Source: DASRAU01 sp035638075 (GTDB lineage: Bacteria > Acidobacteriota > Polarisedimenticolia > Gp22-AA2). Taken from it: 64,000 nt of DNA. This document shows, piece by piece, positions 32,612-41,690 of the stretch. The notes under the pieces are model-generated. The model worked only from the letters and a program-made list of their open reading frames with translations. It did not search any database and had not been told where the DNA came from. Numbering within the stretch: position 1 is the stretch's first letter; every line of letters begins with the position of its first letter. The stretch is taken from NCBI GenBank assembly GCA_035638075.1, contig DASRAU010000027.1:1-64000 (forward strand). The letters are read 5' to 3'. Position numbers and translations under genes: made by a program.

Positions 32612-32627
32612 AGCCAGAAACATGCCA
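32612..32627 (-). promoter_or_regulatory. Sigma54-like -24/-12 element upstream of the FecR-like gene
   Basis: On the minus strand TGGCATG, four bases, then TGGCT. Compared with the RpoN consensus TGGCACG-N4-TTGCW it keeps the invariant GG and GC at exactly 12-bp spacing and differs at two positions. It lies about 64 bp upstream of the start codon. A single match can arise by chance. Confidence 0.35.
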
Positions 32628-32816
32628 CGAAGCGCGGCCTTGGCGGCGGGCACTTTTCGGGGATTCGCGGGGAAGATGACCTGGCAGAAGCCGTCGGCCG
32701 GACCGGCCGATGTCCGAAACGTGATCCGCCGCTGTCCTGCCGGCGGGCGTCCGGAAAGGGGCGCCGTCCGAAGCCGGTGACAGGAGCGGCCGCCGGAGGT
32801 CCCGAGCGTCGTCTGG

Positions 32817-32846
32817 TTGTCCGCCAGGAAGCGGCCCTCCTATACT
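32817..32846 (+). promoter_or_regulatory. Sigma70-like promoter of the small secreted-protein gene
   Basis: TTGTCC (32817..32822), 18 bp spacer, TATACT (32841..32846), a strong -10. The ATG at 32853 is only 6 nt downstream, so either the mRNA is leaderless or the ATG at 32871 is used. Confidence 0.6.
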
Positions 32847-32852
32847 CGGCGC

Positions 32853-33320
32853 ATGATCCGGGCTCGAGTCATGCTCCGGGCGGCATATGGCCTCGCCGTC
32901 ATTCTCGCCTTCGCGTCTTCATCCCTCGAGCTCGGAAAGACCAAGGACAAGGTCAAGGAAGAAGAGCCGCTCAAGCCGAAATTGAGGCTCCAGGCCGAGC
33001 CCGCGGTCGGATTCACCCCGGTCGTGGCCCTCCTCACGGCCAATCTGACCGGAGTCGCCCCCAACGACCCGAACTTCTGCCATCCGGCGGTGACCTGGAT
33101 CCGGATGAATCCCGGCCAGACGGAGGATCGCGCCACCCGCACCCACGAGGATCCCGTCTGCCGTCACCCCGAGAGCGAGACCAGGGCCGCGACGAGCTTC
33201 ATCAAGAGCTTCGACCTCCAGCAGCCGGGCACCTACCTCTTCCGGATCGTCGTCGAAGGGAAGGACCACACGACGGTTTCGTCCGGCACGGCCCAGGTGG
33301 TCGTGCTGCGCGTTCAGTAG
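32853..33320 (+). CDS. Small secreted protein of unknown function
   Basis: 155 residues. I do not recognise a named family. An N-terminal hydrophobic segment (about 7-24) looks like a signal peptide, followed by a charged Lys/Glu linker. The rest reads like a single immunoglobulin/PKD-like beta-sandwich: AVGFTPVVALLTANLTGV, a Cys pair (FCHP and VCRH) and GTYLFRIVVEGKDHTT near the end. It is probably periplasmic or surface-exposed. The start at 32853 implies a leaderless mRNA; 32871 is an alternative. It converges on the AsmA gene with a 26-bp gap. Confidence 0.68.
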   Translation: MIRARVMLRAAYGLAVILAFASSSLELGKTKDKVKEEEPLKPKLRLQAEPAVGFTPVVALLTANLTGVAPNDPNFCHPAVTWIRMNPGQTEDRATRTHEDPVCRHPESETRAATSFIKSFDLQQPGTYLFRIVVEGKDHTTVSSGTAQVVVLRVQ

Positions 33321-33346
33321 CGCGCGGCCGCTCCAGCGCCAGGAGT

Positions 33347-35434
33347 TCAACGCTGCGGGGGAGGCGGCGGCGGGGGCGGGGGCTCGGCCGGCTTCTCTTC
33401 CTTCTTCCCGCCACCGAGCAGATCGCGCAGACGGCCCCGGACCTTTTCCTTGATCTCCTCTTTCTTCTCCGCCTGCACCTGGCGCACCTGGGCGCGGGTG
33501 TCGAGAGAGATCTTCGGCGCCGCGAGCGGCCCTCTGGCCAGCAGGTGCACCGTCACCAATCCCTGGGGGTCGGCGAGGGCCTTGAGGTTGGAGGTCTTCT
33601 CGATGAGGCCGCGGCTGGCCTCCTCCGAGAAGCGCCCGGTGATTCCCAGGTCGAGGCTGGCGTCGAGACCGACGTTCCCCGTGCCGAAGAGATCGAGGTC
33701 CTTCGAGTCGAGGCTCAGGTCGTTGGTCGTCGCCTTGCGATCGGCGATGGCGAAATGGCCCTGGAGCAGGTCGAACGGCGTCTCGTCCTTGCCGATGCCC
33801 TTGCCTCCCGCCATCTCCAGGAGGCCGGCGAGCTGCTTGAGGACGCTGATCGAGGTGACGGCGCCGTCGGCGATGGCGACGCGGGCGGTGCCGCGCGCCG
33901 AACCGAGAATGGCGTCGAACTCGTTCCCGGCGGCGTCGAGCGACAGCTCGCCGGCCAGGCGGCCGCGCAGCAGATTCTTCAGGCTCGGGTCGTAGGCCGA
34001 GGCGAGGGCGTTGACATCGATCTTGTCGAGCGACGCCTGCAGCCGGTAGGCCGGCTTCGCCCGTCCGAGGTCGAGCCCGGCATCGCCGTGAATCTTCCCA
34101 TCGGCGATGGCGGCGTCGAGACCGGACAGGGTCGCGACGCTGTCCTTGAGCGTCACCTTCCCCTGGACGTTGGTGAGGTCGAAGTTCTGGAAACGCAGCG
34201 CCGCGGCCTTGAGGGTTCCCGCCGCGCTCACCTGCGACAGCAGATCGGTCTCGCCTCCGCCTGCTGCACTCCCGCTCGCCGCGCCGCCTCCCGCCGGCGG
34301 AGCCGGCGGCGCTCCGCGCCCCGGCGCGGCCGGGGCCTGCAGTGCGATGAGCTCGTTCAGGTCGAGCTTCTTCGAGGTGAGCGCGAAGCCGACGCGCGGA
34401 TGGAGATAGTCCTCCACCGTCATCGTCCCGGAGAGATCGGAGCCGCCGATCGCGGCGTTGAATCCCTCCCAGGCGGTCCGCTGGCCGCTGACCTTGAGGC
34501 GCCCGCCGATCTTCTCGATCGGACGCGTCAGCCCGGCGTCCTTGTAGTGCAGGTTGTCGAGCGTGATGGTGCCGTCGAACTGCAGCGCTTCCGGGCGCGA
34601 CAGCGGCACCATCGCCTTGCCTTCGAGATCGGCGCCGCCCCCGACCTGGAGTCCCGCGGGCCGCGCCACGCCGAGCCATGGAATCAGCGGCACCAGGTCG
34701 GCGGTTTCGAGGCGGCTCCTCGCGATCGTCGCCTCCATCACCTGCGACTCCCCCGCTCCCGAGATGCGAGCCGACGCCTTCAGGCTGCTCTTGCCCAGGC
34801 CCACCGACAGGTCGGCGTCGGTGTGCGCGCCGAGCCCCCAGCCGGAGAGCCGCGCGTCGATCGGCGCGACCGTCAGCTCGGATCGCCGTCCGGAGGTGAC
34901 CGCGTCGTCGTAGACCAGAAGACGCCCGCCGCGGATCTCCGCCGCGCCGATGCCGATCGACGGCGCCGCGCCGCCGCCAGGGGGCGTTCCGGCCGCGGCG
35001 CCGCCCTGCTTCTTCAAAGCCTCCGCCCGCTCGAGGAGGTCGTCGAAGTTCCAGTGTCCCTGGCGATCGCGGATGACCGTCACGGTCGGCCGATCGACGA
35101 CGATCGATCCGAACTCCACCCGGCCGCGGAACAGCGGCATGAGGCGCAGCCGCACGTCGATGGCCTCGATGCGCACGAAATCCCGGCCCGGGTAGCGCGC
35201 GCCTTCGGCCAGGGTCACGGGCGCCACGTGCACGGCGGGCGCCGGCAGGACGCGCAGGGCGATGGGTCCGAACGTGGCCTTGCGTCCCGTGAACGTCTCG
35301 ATCTGCGCGGCGAGGAGCGGGGCGTAGCGGTTGACGTCGACGAGATGCGGCAGGAGAACGACGAGCAGGACGAGCAGCAGGAGGATCGCCCCGGCGATCC
35401 CCAGCCCCCATTTCGCGGCGCGCGCGAGGCTCAT
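33347..35434 (-). CDS. AsmA-family protein
   Basis: 695 residues. An N-terminal transmembrane helix (about 8-30) is followed by the AsmA opening with VDVNRYAPLLAAQIETFTGRKATFGPI. A long beta-rich body with repeated LSLDSKDLDLFGTGNV-type strands is typical of AsmA-like/VPS13-related lipid-transport bridges between inner and outer membranes. A low-complexity Gly/Ala/Pro insert near 350-380 and a Lys/Glu plus poly-Pro C-terminus are local oddities. It follows the patatin gene by 17 bp, suggesting a shared lipid-related transcript. Confidence 0.86.
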   Translation of the reverse strand: MSLARAAKWGLGIAGAILLLLVLLVVLLPHLVDVNRYAPLLAAQIETFTGRKATFGPIALRVLPAPAVHVAPVTLAEGARYPGRDFVRIEAIDVRLRLMPLFRGRVEFGSIVVDRPTVTVIRDRQGHWNFDDLLERAEALKKQGGAAAGTPPGGGAAPSIGIGAAEIRGGRLLVYDDAVTSGRRSELTVAPIDARLSGWGLGAHTDADLSVGLGKSSLKASARISGAGESQVMEATIARSRLETADLVPLIPWLGVARPAGLQVGGGADLEGKAMVPLSRPEALQFDGTITLDNLHYKDAGLTRPIEKIGGRLKVSGQRTAWEGFNAAIGGSDLSGTMTVEDYLHPRVGFALTSKKLDLNELIALQAPAAPGRGAPPAPPAGGGAASGSAAGGGETDLLSQVSAAGTLKAAALRFQNFDLTNVQGKVTLKDSVATLSGLDAAIADGKIHGDAGLDLGRAKPAYRLQASLDKIDVNALASAYDPSLKNLLRGRLAGELSLDAAGNEFDAILGSARGTARVAIADGAVTSISVLKQLAGLLEMAGGKGIGKDETPFDLLQGHFAIADRKATTNDLSLDSKDLDLFGTGNVGLDASLDLGITGRFSEEASRGLIEKTSNLKALADPQGLVTVHLLARGPLAAPKISLDTRAQVRQVQAEKKEEIKEKVRGRLRDLLGGGKKEEKPAEPPPPPPPPPQR

Positions 35435-35451
35435 CGCACGCCCACTCTACT

Positions 35452-36411
35452 TCAGGAAACTTTCTTTTGCTTCTCCCGATCGCGGCGCGCGCGCGTCAGG
35501 CGTCGGGAGCGCGAGAAGCCGATGAAGGAGGGCCAGCGCGCCAGCCGCAGCGCCTGGCGGATCTCGGGAAGCGCCGCAAGGGCCGCCTGCTCGCCGGCGC
35601 GGATGCATTCTTCGACGGCGCCGAAGTCGGCCCAGTGGATGCGCCCCACCTCGGGCTCGATGAGCACGTCGGCGAGGCGCCCCTGCATGCCGCGCATCGC
35701 CTCGGCCCGGATGTAGCTGGCGCGCACCATGATGTTCAGCCCGGTGTTGAACTCGGTCAGCGCCTCGAGATCCTTGGAGACGTCGACGGCGATCACGAGA
35801 TCCGCGCCCTCCTCGAGCGCCGGGACGACCGGCACCTGGGCCACCCAGCCGCCGTCGATGAGCAGGCGTCCGTCGATCCGCACCGGCGGCAGGAGTCCCG
35901 GCACGGCGCTCGAGGCGCTGACGGCGGCGCGCAGGCGCCCGGCCCTCAGAAGAATTGGCCCGCCGCCGAGCAGATCGGCGGCGACGGCGCAGAACGGAAT
36001 CCCGGTCTCGCCGATCGCCACGTCGTCGAGCAGGGCATTGATGTTGTGCTCGAAGTACTCCGCCGACACCCACGAGGTCTTGGCCAGCGTGAAGGAGTAG
36101 AACAGCCCCTTCTTGAGAAGGGTGACGACGCGTCGCATGCCGCCCCGGCGGCCCTCGCGCGTCTCCTTGAGGAACTCGAAGCGCGCGCGCTTGAAGGCCC
36201 GGCTGAAGATGAAGTCGCGGAACCGCTTCTCGGTCGCGGCGGAACTCCTGGTCGTGGCGTAGACGCCGCCGACGAGGGCTCCGACGCTGGTCCCGACGAT
36301 GAGATCGACGGGGACCTTGTGCTCTTCGAGGACCTTGAGGACACCGATGTGGGCGAGACCACGGGCCGCTCCCCCTCCCAGAGCCAGCCCCACCTTCAAC
36401 CGCGGTCGCAC
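35452..36411 (-). CDS. Patatin-like phospholipase (RssA/NTE type)
   Basis: 319 residues from GTG 36411, with a GAGGG at good distance; earlier in-frame starts have no family similarity. It is a Ser-Asp dyad lipid acyl hydrolase: oxyanion motif GLALGGGAARGLAHIGVL, nucleophile elbow GTSVGA, and dyad motif IDGGW (DGG/DGA type). It probably acts on phospholipids or lysophospholipids at the inner membrane. A -10-like TATATT lies at 36460..36455 (minus), inside the nth 3' flank. It pairs with the AsmA gene. Confidence 0.88.
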   Translation of the reverse strand: MRPRLKVGLALGGGAARGLAHIGVLKVLEEHKVPVDLIVGTSVGALVGGVYATTRSSAATEKRFRDFIFSRAFKRARFEFLKETREGRRGGMRRVVTLLKKGLFYSFTLAKTSWVSAEYFEHNINALLDDVAIGETGIPFCAVAADLLGGGPILLRAGRLRAAVSASSAVPGLLPPVRIDGRLLIDGGWVAQVPVVPALEEGADLVIAVDVSKDLEALTEFNTGLNIMVRASYIRAEAMRGMQGRLADVLIEPEVGRIHWADFGAVEECIRAGEQAALAALPEIRQALRLARWPSFIGFSRSRRLTRARRDREKQKKVS

Positions 36412-36467
36412 CAGGGTCCCTCGCTCCGGCCACGGCGATAGGCCGGTCGAGAGGAATATACGGGGAA

Positions 36468-37178
36468 TTACCGGATCTGCCACCCCTGTGCGTGGCGGCA
36501 ATGGCTGCGAAGCGGGCAGTCGAAGCAGGCGGGAACCCGCGCCCGGCAAAGCTCACGCCCGAGTGTTATGAAATTGACATGGGCGGCCAGGCGGCGCCGG
36601 GGAGGGATCACGGCCTCGAGCAGAAGGTGGGCGTCGTCGGCCGAGGCCTTCTCGGGAATCCAGCCGAGCCTCCGGGCAATCCGGTGCACGTGCGTGTCCA
36701 CCGGAAAGGCGGGTTTCCCGCAGGAGAACAACAGGACGCAGGCGGCCGTCTTGGCCCCGACGCCCCGAAGCCCGAGGAGCCAGCGACGTCCCTCCTCCAT
36801 CGGCTGTTCCCTGAGGTGATCGAGGCTCAGCTCTCCCCGTTCCGCCCGCACGTGACGCAGCAGGTCGCGGATCACCCCGCTCTTGATGCGCGCCAGGCCT
36901 CCCTTGCGGATGGCCTTCTCGATCGCCTGACGGGGCGCGTCCGCGACCTCGTCCCAGGTGCCGAAGCGGGCGCGCAGGTCCGCGAAGGCCCGATCCCGGT
37001 TCGTGTCGCTGGTGTGCTGCGACAGGATGGTCAGGACCAGCTCCGACAGGGGGTCGAGGCGGCGGCTCAGCCGGGGCCGGCCATGACGCTCTTCCAGCGC
37101 GTCCAGCACCCGCTGCACCTGGCCCGGGGTCGGGCGGGAACGCGGGGAGGCGGTGGATGGACGGGGCATCCGGGCCAT
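36468..37178 (-). CDS. nth: Endonuclease III (DNA glycosylase/AP lyase)
   Basis: 236 residues. It removes oxidised pyrimidines and cleaves abasic sites. The helix-hairpin-helix LLGLRGVGAKTAACVL contains the catalytic Lys, and FPVDTHVHRIARRLGW the catalytic Asp. A C-terminal [4Fe-4S] motif C-x6-C-x2-C-x5-C is intact (CRARVPACFDCPLRSHC). An ATG at 37169 is an alternative start. Divergent from the large secreted protein, with 125 bp between. Confidence 0.92.
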   Translation of the reverse strand: MARMPRPSTASPRSRPTPGQVQRVLDALEERHGRPRLSRRLDPLSELVLTILSQHTSDTNRDRAFADLRARFGTWDEVADAPRQAIEKAIRKGGLARIKSGVIRDLLRHVRAERGELSLDHLREQPMEEGRRWLLGLRGVGAKTAACVLLFSCGKPAFPVDTHVHRIARRLGWIPEKASADDAHLLLEAVIPPRRRLAAHVNFITLGRELCRARVPACFDCPLRSHCRHAQGWQIR

Positions 37179-37303
37179 CCTAGGCGAGAATGTCACCGAA
37201 ACCGCCTTGCATCCGACGGGGGTCGAGACACTATTAGAGGTCGCCGCGCAGCCTGCCTGCCAGGGGCGGACGTGCGCCGATGTCACCCGAACATGAGCGC
37301 ACC

Positions 37304-40144
37304 ATGAAGCGGCTCGCCCAGGCCCTTGTCCTGTTGCTCTTCGCCTCGAAACTGGCGGAGGCGAGCGCCTGCGTCTCGGCCCCCGCGTGCGCGACGATCC
37401 CGTGTGACTTCAATGCCGCGGCGAGCTGGACGACCTGCGGCGGGACCTTCCCGCAGCCTCTCGACACCTGGACCATCCAGGCGGGTCACACGGTCGTCCT
37501 CGATGCGAAGCTCTCGACGCGCGCCGGCATCGTCAACGGAACCTTCGCCACCGCACCGGACTCGGGCGCCGCACTGACCCTCGTCGGAACCGCCGCGAAC
37601 GAGCTGACCATCGGACCCGCCGGCGTCTTCCAGATGCGCCGCGGCGACTCGCTCATCTGCGACAGCACGACGGCTCCCTGCCAGTACGTCTGGAATTCCG
37701 GCGGGAAGCTCGACCTGCAGGGAGACGTTCACGAGACCACGATGACGGGGGCCCTGACCGACCTCCCCGCGGACACCTCCGCTCCGACCTGCGGCGGCAC
37801 GGTGGGACGCCGGTGGACCTTCAGCGTGGCGGCCGGATCGCAGTTCGCGGCGGTGAAAGGTCGCGTGCGCTTTCTCAGCGGCAAGGCGCGCAACCGCGAG
37901 TTCGAGATCGTCGATGTGAACGGTTCGGCCATCACCGTGTGCACGGCCCTGACCGACGCGGCCTCGACGGCCAGCTACGGAGGCCAGAGGCTGACGCCGC
38001 ACGCCACGGTCGGCGTCCTGGCCACGCGTCACAGCGTCCCGACCATCACCGACAGCACCAGCCCCTTCTACGCCTCTCCCGCCTCCGGGGACCAGCTGGC
38101 CATCATCCAGGACGTGAACATCCTGCAAACCGGCGGCACCCGGGGGTTCCGTTTCTCCGACGCCTTCCTGACCGGCACGACGGCGGCCCCCATTCTCCGC
38201 GCGGCGCACGTCGCCGGAGCGGGCACGTCCGAGACCGGCACGGTGGCCTTCGTGGCCACCGCTGCGGCTGCCGGCCTGTCGGCCGGGACCTTCGAGTACC
38301 TCAACTGGCACGACTACCGCGGCGCCGATCAGCTGACCCTGCTCGGCTGGGTGGACACGACGGTGAGGCGCTCCTCGTTCCATGACGCGGGCCCGAACGC
38401 GACGGACGCCTCCGGTCCGATCTATCCGGGCGCGGCCACGCTCCCGACCGCGAACGGCGACTTCCCGTGCGACCGGTTCGACGTCCTCGACAACACCATC
38501 TACCGGGTCCGCGGCAACGGCGTGCAGTACAACTTCGGGGGCTCGCTGGTCTCTTCCATCGGCGGGCTCGTGCAGGGCAATCTGGTGTTCGAGGGCTGCA
38601 CGACCAACAGCGGCGAGTGCTCGGGCATCGAGATCGACTCCTGTGAATTCTGCGAGGTGTCGTACAACGTCGTCTATGACATCTGCCGTCTCAATGGCGC
38701 CGGCGGCGATCTCATCCGCGTCAGCGGCCCGGGCGGCGCCAGCATGAGCCGGGGGTCGGTGGCGCACCACAACTGGGCGGTCAACGGCTGCGGGATCGGT
38801 CTGCGCGCCAACCCCGGCCTCCCGGATGAGGGCCGCGACACCACCTGGACCGCCAACTACGTCTCCCACGTGAAGGAGGACGGCGGCCAGAACGGGACCT
38901 GGTACGGCAACGTCGTGAAGAACTGGGGCCTTGCCAACAACAGGACCTTTGCCGGCATCAACAACCCGCAGAAGGTGCAGGGCAACTGGCTGCTCGGAAA
39001 CGATGCGAGCATCGGCAATGGAGCCGGATGCACGACCGGCTGCTCGCGCGACGGCATCCTGTTCGATTCCACCGGCGGCAACGGTCCCGGCGCTTCCGGC
39101 GTGCTGGTGCAGGACCTCTTCGCCGGGGGACTCGACTCCCCCGCCGTGCAGAACGGGGGCGTCCGCATCGACAGCCTGACCGATTACGACGTCGCCGTGG
39201 ATCACGTGACCTGCGACAACTTCGGGGCCTGCGGAGCCTGCGTCAAGAGCGCTTCATCGAACGCCATCGCCGCCACCATCACCGACATCGCGGCCGAGCG
39301 GTTCAACAGCTGCACGGCGATCGTCTGCGCCGCTCCCGCCGCCGAGAACGTCGGCAGCCTGGCCTACGACCTCAGCAACGTCGCCATCGACCCTGCCGAC
39401 TGCGACAGCACCGGGACATGGACGCCGCTCCAATCGCTCGGCTACGTCAGCCCTGCGAACGGCAACTTCAACTTCCTTCCGAATGCCCCCGGCCTGACGT
39501 TGGGAGCCGGATCCTCGCCGATCGGGCTGCGGGCCTTCCGAGGTCCGCGCCAGGCGATCAACGCCTTCTGGGGCGGCCTCCTGCCGTTCGACCTCATGCA
39601 GCCCGTGGACGTCGCCAACGTCCCGAACACCGACTCGGACGGCGACGGGGTGATGGATCTCCACGACTCCTGTCCCTCGACCTTCGATCCTTCGCAGTTC
39701 GACGAGGACGGCGACCGCTTCGGCGACGCCTGCGATTGCGCTCCGCAGGACGCCTCGGCCTGGGGGCTTCCCGGCGAGGCTGCGAACCTGTTGCTCACGC
39801 CCGACCCGATCATCAGCGGTTCGACGCGGCTCGACTGGACGGCGCCCACGACCGGCGCTCTCCCCGCGTCGATGGGCTACGACGTGATCCGCTCCACCAG
39901 CCCTTCGGACCTGGTGGGGCCGGCCGTCTGTTTCGCCTCCAATCTCGTCGTCACCACGGCGTCCGACCCCGAACGGCCCGCGGCCGGCTCCGCCTTCTTC
40001 TATGTCGTGCGGGCGGCCGACGCCTGCGGCGACGGCGTGGCGCACGTGGGATCCGATGGTCTGCCGGTGCCGGCGCACGTGTGCCCGCCGAAGCCTCTTG
40101 CGGGCGATTCCCCCGAGTGGCGCGCGCGGGTCCATCCTGGGTGA
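37304..40144 (+). CDS. Large secreted beta-helix-like protein with thrombospondin type 3 repeat
   Basis: 946 residues from ATG 37304; a further ATG at 37280 adds 8 residues before the signal peptide. The signal peptide ends at AEASA. The body is rich in Gly, Asn, Thr and Cys pairs with short repeated strands of the parallel beta-helix type. Near residues 775-812 a calcium-binding thrombospondin type 3 segment has DSDGDGVMD and DEDGDRFGDACD. A fibronectin-like C-terminal part follows (LDWTAPTTG, GYDVIRST). It is probably an outer-membrane or extracellular adhesin or polysaccharide-interacting protein; no catalytic residues can be assigned. Confidence 0.78.
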   Translation: MKRLAQALVLLLFASKLAEASACVSAPACATIPCDFNAAASWTTCGGTFPQPLDTWTIQAGHTVVLDAKLSTRAGIVNGTFATAPDSGAALTLVGTAANELTIGPAGVFQMRRGDSLICDSTTAPCQYVWNSGGKLDLQGDVHETTMTGALTDLPADTSAPTCGGTVGRRWTFSVAAGSQFAAVKGRVRFLSGKARNREFEIVDVNGSAITVCTALTDAASTASYGGQRLTPHATVGVLATRHSVPTITDSTSPFYASPASGDQLAIIQDVNILQTGGTRGFRFSDAFLTGTTAAPILRAAHVAGAGTSETGTVAFVATAAAAGLSAGTFEYLNWHDYRGADQLTLLGWVDTTVRRSSFHDAGPNATDASGPIYPGAATLPTANGDFPCDRFDVLDNTIYRVRGNGVQYNFGGSLVSSIGGLVQGNLVFEGCTTNSGECSGIEIDSCEFCEVSYNVVYDICRLNGAGGDLIRVSGPGGASMSRGSVAHHNWAVNGCGIGLRANPGLPDEGRDTTWTANYVSHVKEDGGQNGTWYGNVVKNWGLANNRTFAGINNPQKVQGNWLLGNDASIGNGAGCTTGCSRDGILFDSTGGNGPGASGVLVQDLFAGGLDSPAVQNGGVRIDSLTDYDVAVDHVTCDNFGACGACVKSASSNAIAATITDIAAERFNSCTAIVCAAPAAENVGSLAYDLSNVAIDPADCDSTGTWTPLQSLGYVSPANGNFNFLPNAPGLTLGAGSSPIGLRAFRGPRQAINAFWGGLLPFDLMQPVDVANVPNTDSDGDGVMDLHDSCPSTFDPSQFDEDGDRFGDACDCAPQDASAWGLPGEAANLLLTPDPIISGSTRLDWTAPTTGALPASMGYDVIRSTSPSDLVGPAVCFASNLVVTTASDPERPAAGSAFFYVVRAADACGDGVAHVGSDGLPVPAHVCPPKPLAGDSPEWRARVHPG

Positions 40145-40154
40145 GAATGCCGGG

Positions 40155-40937
40155 GTGCGTTCCTTCCCGCCCGTCCGCTGGCCTCGCACGCCCCGAGCCG
40201 CCATCGCGCTCCAGAAGAGGCTGCGACCGCAGCTGAAGCTCGGCGGTGGCCCTCGCGCCCCGAAGACGGTGGCCGGGGCCGACCTGTCCTATGACCTCGA
40301 GACCGGCCGCCTCTACGCCGTCGTCGTGGTCCTGAGCTTCCCGTCACTGCAGCTTCTCGAGACCGCTTCGGTCGTCCGCCAGGTGACGTTCCCCTACGTG
40401 CCGGGACTGCTCAGCTTCCGCGAGGCTCCGGCGGTCCTCGCCGCCTGGAGGCGCCTGAAGCGCCCGGCCGATCTGCTCCTGTGCGACGGCCAGGGGATCG
40501 CGCACCCGCGCGGCATCGGGCTCGCTTCGCACATCGGCCTGCTCCTCGACGTCCCCACCATCGGCTGCGCCAAGAGCCTGCTGGTCGGGACCCACGGCCC
40601 GCTGGGACAAAGCCGCGGATCGACTTCGCCTTTGCGCCACGACGGCCGCGTCGTCGGGGCGGCGGTGCGGACGAGGGACGGCGTGAGCCCCCTCTTCATC
40701 TCTCCCGGGCACAAGGTCGGCATCGCGGCGGCGGTGCGCCTGGCGCTCGCGTGCGGCGCCGGCTTCCGCGTGCCCGAGCCGACGCGTCTCGCCGATCGGC
40801 TCGTCGGACGCCTGCGCCGCGGGGAGCCGGTCCAAAACGCTGTGCTAGAATCCGGGCGAATCGACGTGCCGCACTTCCGTTCCGCGATCCGCCCGCCGCA
40901 CGGCGCGAAGCCGCGGATGACGCCGGAGCGATCCTGA
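40155..40937 (+). CDS. nfi: Endonuclease V (deoxyinosine repair)
   Basis: 260 residues from GTG 40155. It cleaves the second phosphodiester bond 3' to deoxyinosine. Family signatures are AGADLSYD with the metal-binding Asp, VTFPYVPGLLSFREAP, LLCDGQGIAHPRGIGLASHIG and CAKSLLVG, then VSPLFISPGHK. The catalytic domain ends near residue 232. The last 25 or so residues (after LRRGEPVQ) are not family-like and overlap a -10-like element for pcm. It starts 10 nt after the beta-helix gene. Confidence 0.92.
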   Translation: MRSFPPVRWPRTPRAAIALQKRLRPQLKLGGGPRAPKTVAGADLSYDLETGRLYAVVVVLSFPSLQLLETASVVRQVTFPYVPGLLSFREAPAVLAAWRRLKRPADLLLCDGQGIAHPRGIGLASHIGLLLDVPTIGCAKSLLVGTHGPLGQSRGSTSPLRHDGRVVGAAVRTRDGVSPLFISPGHKVGIAAAVRLALACGAGFRVPEPTRLADRLVGRLRRGEPVQNAVLESGRIDVPHFRSAIRPPHGAKPRMTPERS

Positions 40938-40945
40938 ACGCATCG

Positions 40946-41635
40946 ATGGCCAGCGGGGCCGCCACCATGGCAGGACCGGACAACGCTTCCCACGATCCGA
41001 CCCGCGAGGCGAGGCACCGCATGGTGGCGGAGCAGATCGAGGCGCGGGGCGTGCGCGAGCCTCTGGTCCTGCAGGCGCTGCGCGACGTGCCGCGGCATCT
41101 CTTCGTGCCGGAGGAGTCGCGCGAGGCGGCGTACAACGACGGGCCGCTGCCGATCGGCCATGGCCAGACGATCTCGCAGCCCTTCGTGGTGGCGTTCATG
41201 AGCGAGGCGGCGCGCGTCCGGAGAGGCGATCGTGTCCTCGAGATCGGCGCCGGCTCGGGCTACCAGGCGGCGGTGCTCGCGGCGCTCGGAGCCCAGGTGT
41301 TCACGATGGAGATCGTGCCGGACCTCCTGGATCGCGCGCGCGCCGCCCTCGCGGCCGCCGGGTGCGCCCGCGTCGTGCTGCGGAGAGGCGACGGCACCCA
41401 CGGCTGGCCGGAGGAGGCGCCGTTCGACTCCATCCTGGCCACCGCGGCGCCGGAGCGCATCCCGCAGGCGCTGCTCGACCAGCTGCGGGTCGGCGGGCGG
41501 CTGGTCATCCCGGTCGGGACCGGGTCGCAGGAGCTGGTCCGGATGACGCGCACCGGGCAGGGTTTCGAGCGCGAGTCGCTCCTGCCGGTCCGCTTCGTGC
41601 CGATGACCGGCGACGCGAGGCGGCCGTCGTCCTGA
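40946..41635 (+). CDS. pcm: Protein-L-isoaspartate O-methyltransferase
   Basis: 229 residues. It repairs L-isoaspartyl residues using S-adenosylmethionine. Features are RHRMVAEQIEARGV, the substrate loop HGQTISQPFVVAFM, SAM-binding VLEIGAGSGYQAAVLA and FTMEIVPDLL. The start at 40946 is likely; ATG 40967 is possible. A TAGAAT box with extended TGTGC (40843..40852) inside the nfi tail may give it a separate promoter, though I see no good -35. Confidence 0.93.
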   Translation: MASGAATMAGPDNASHDPTREARHRMVAEQIEARGVREPLVLQALRDVPRHLFVPEESREAAYNDGPLPIGHGQTISQPFVVAFMSEAARVRRGDRVLEIGAGSGYQAAVLAALGAQVFTMEIVPDLLDRARAALAAAGCARVVLRRGDGTHGWPEEAPFDSILATAAPERIPQALLDQLRVGGRLVIPVGTGSQELVRMTRTGQGFERESLLPVRFVPMTGDARRPSS

Positions 41636-41690
41636 CCGTTTCTTTGCCGAAGCTGAAGTTGCCGAAGACGAAGGCTCTCACGGAGAACGC

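Larger units (their letters stand above)
32549..32852. other. Divergent intergenic region (304 bp)
   Basis: It lies between the FecR-like gene and a small secreted-protein gene. It contains a sigma54-like promoter candidate on the minus strand (32612..32627) and a sigma70-like promoter on the plus strand (32817..32846). I see no gene or structured RNA. Confidence 0.5.

Noticed and set aside
32777..35716. 979-codon plus-strand frame through the AsmA region
   Set aside because: It runs antisense to AsmA and through the small secreted gene in a different frame; the sequence is charged low-complexity without domains.
40155..40937. Endonuclease V start at 40002 (longest frame)
   Set aside because: The upstream part lies inside the beta-helix gene in another frame and has no nfi similarity; GTG 40155 fits the family length.
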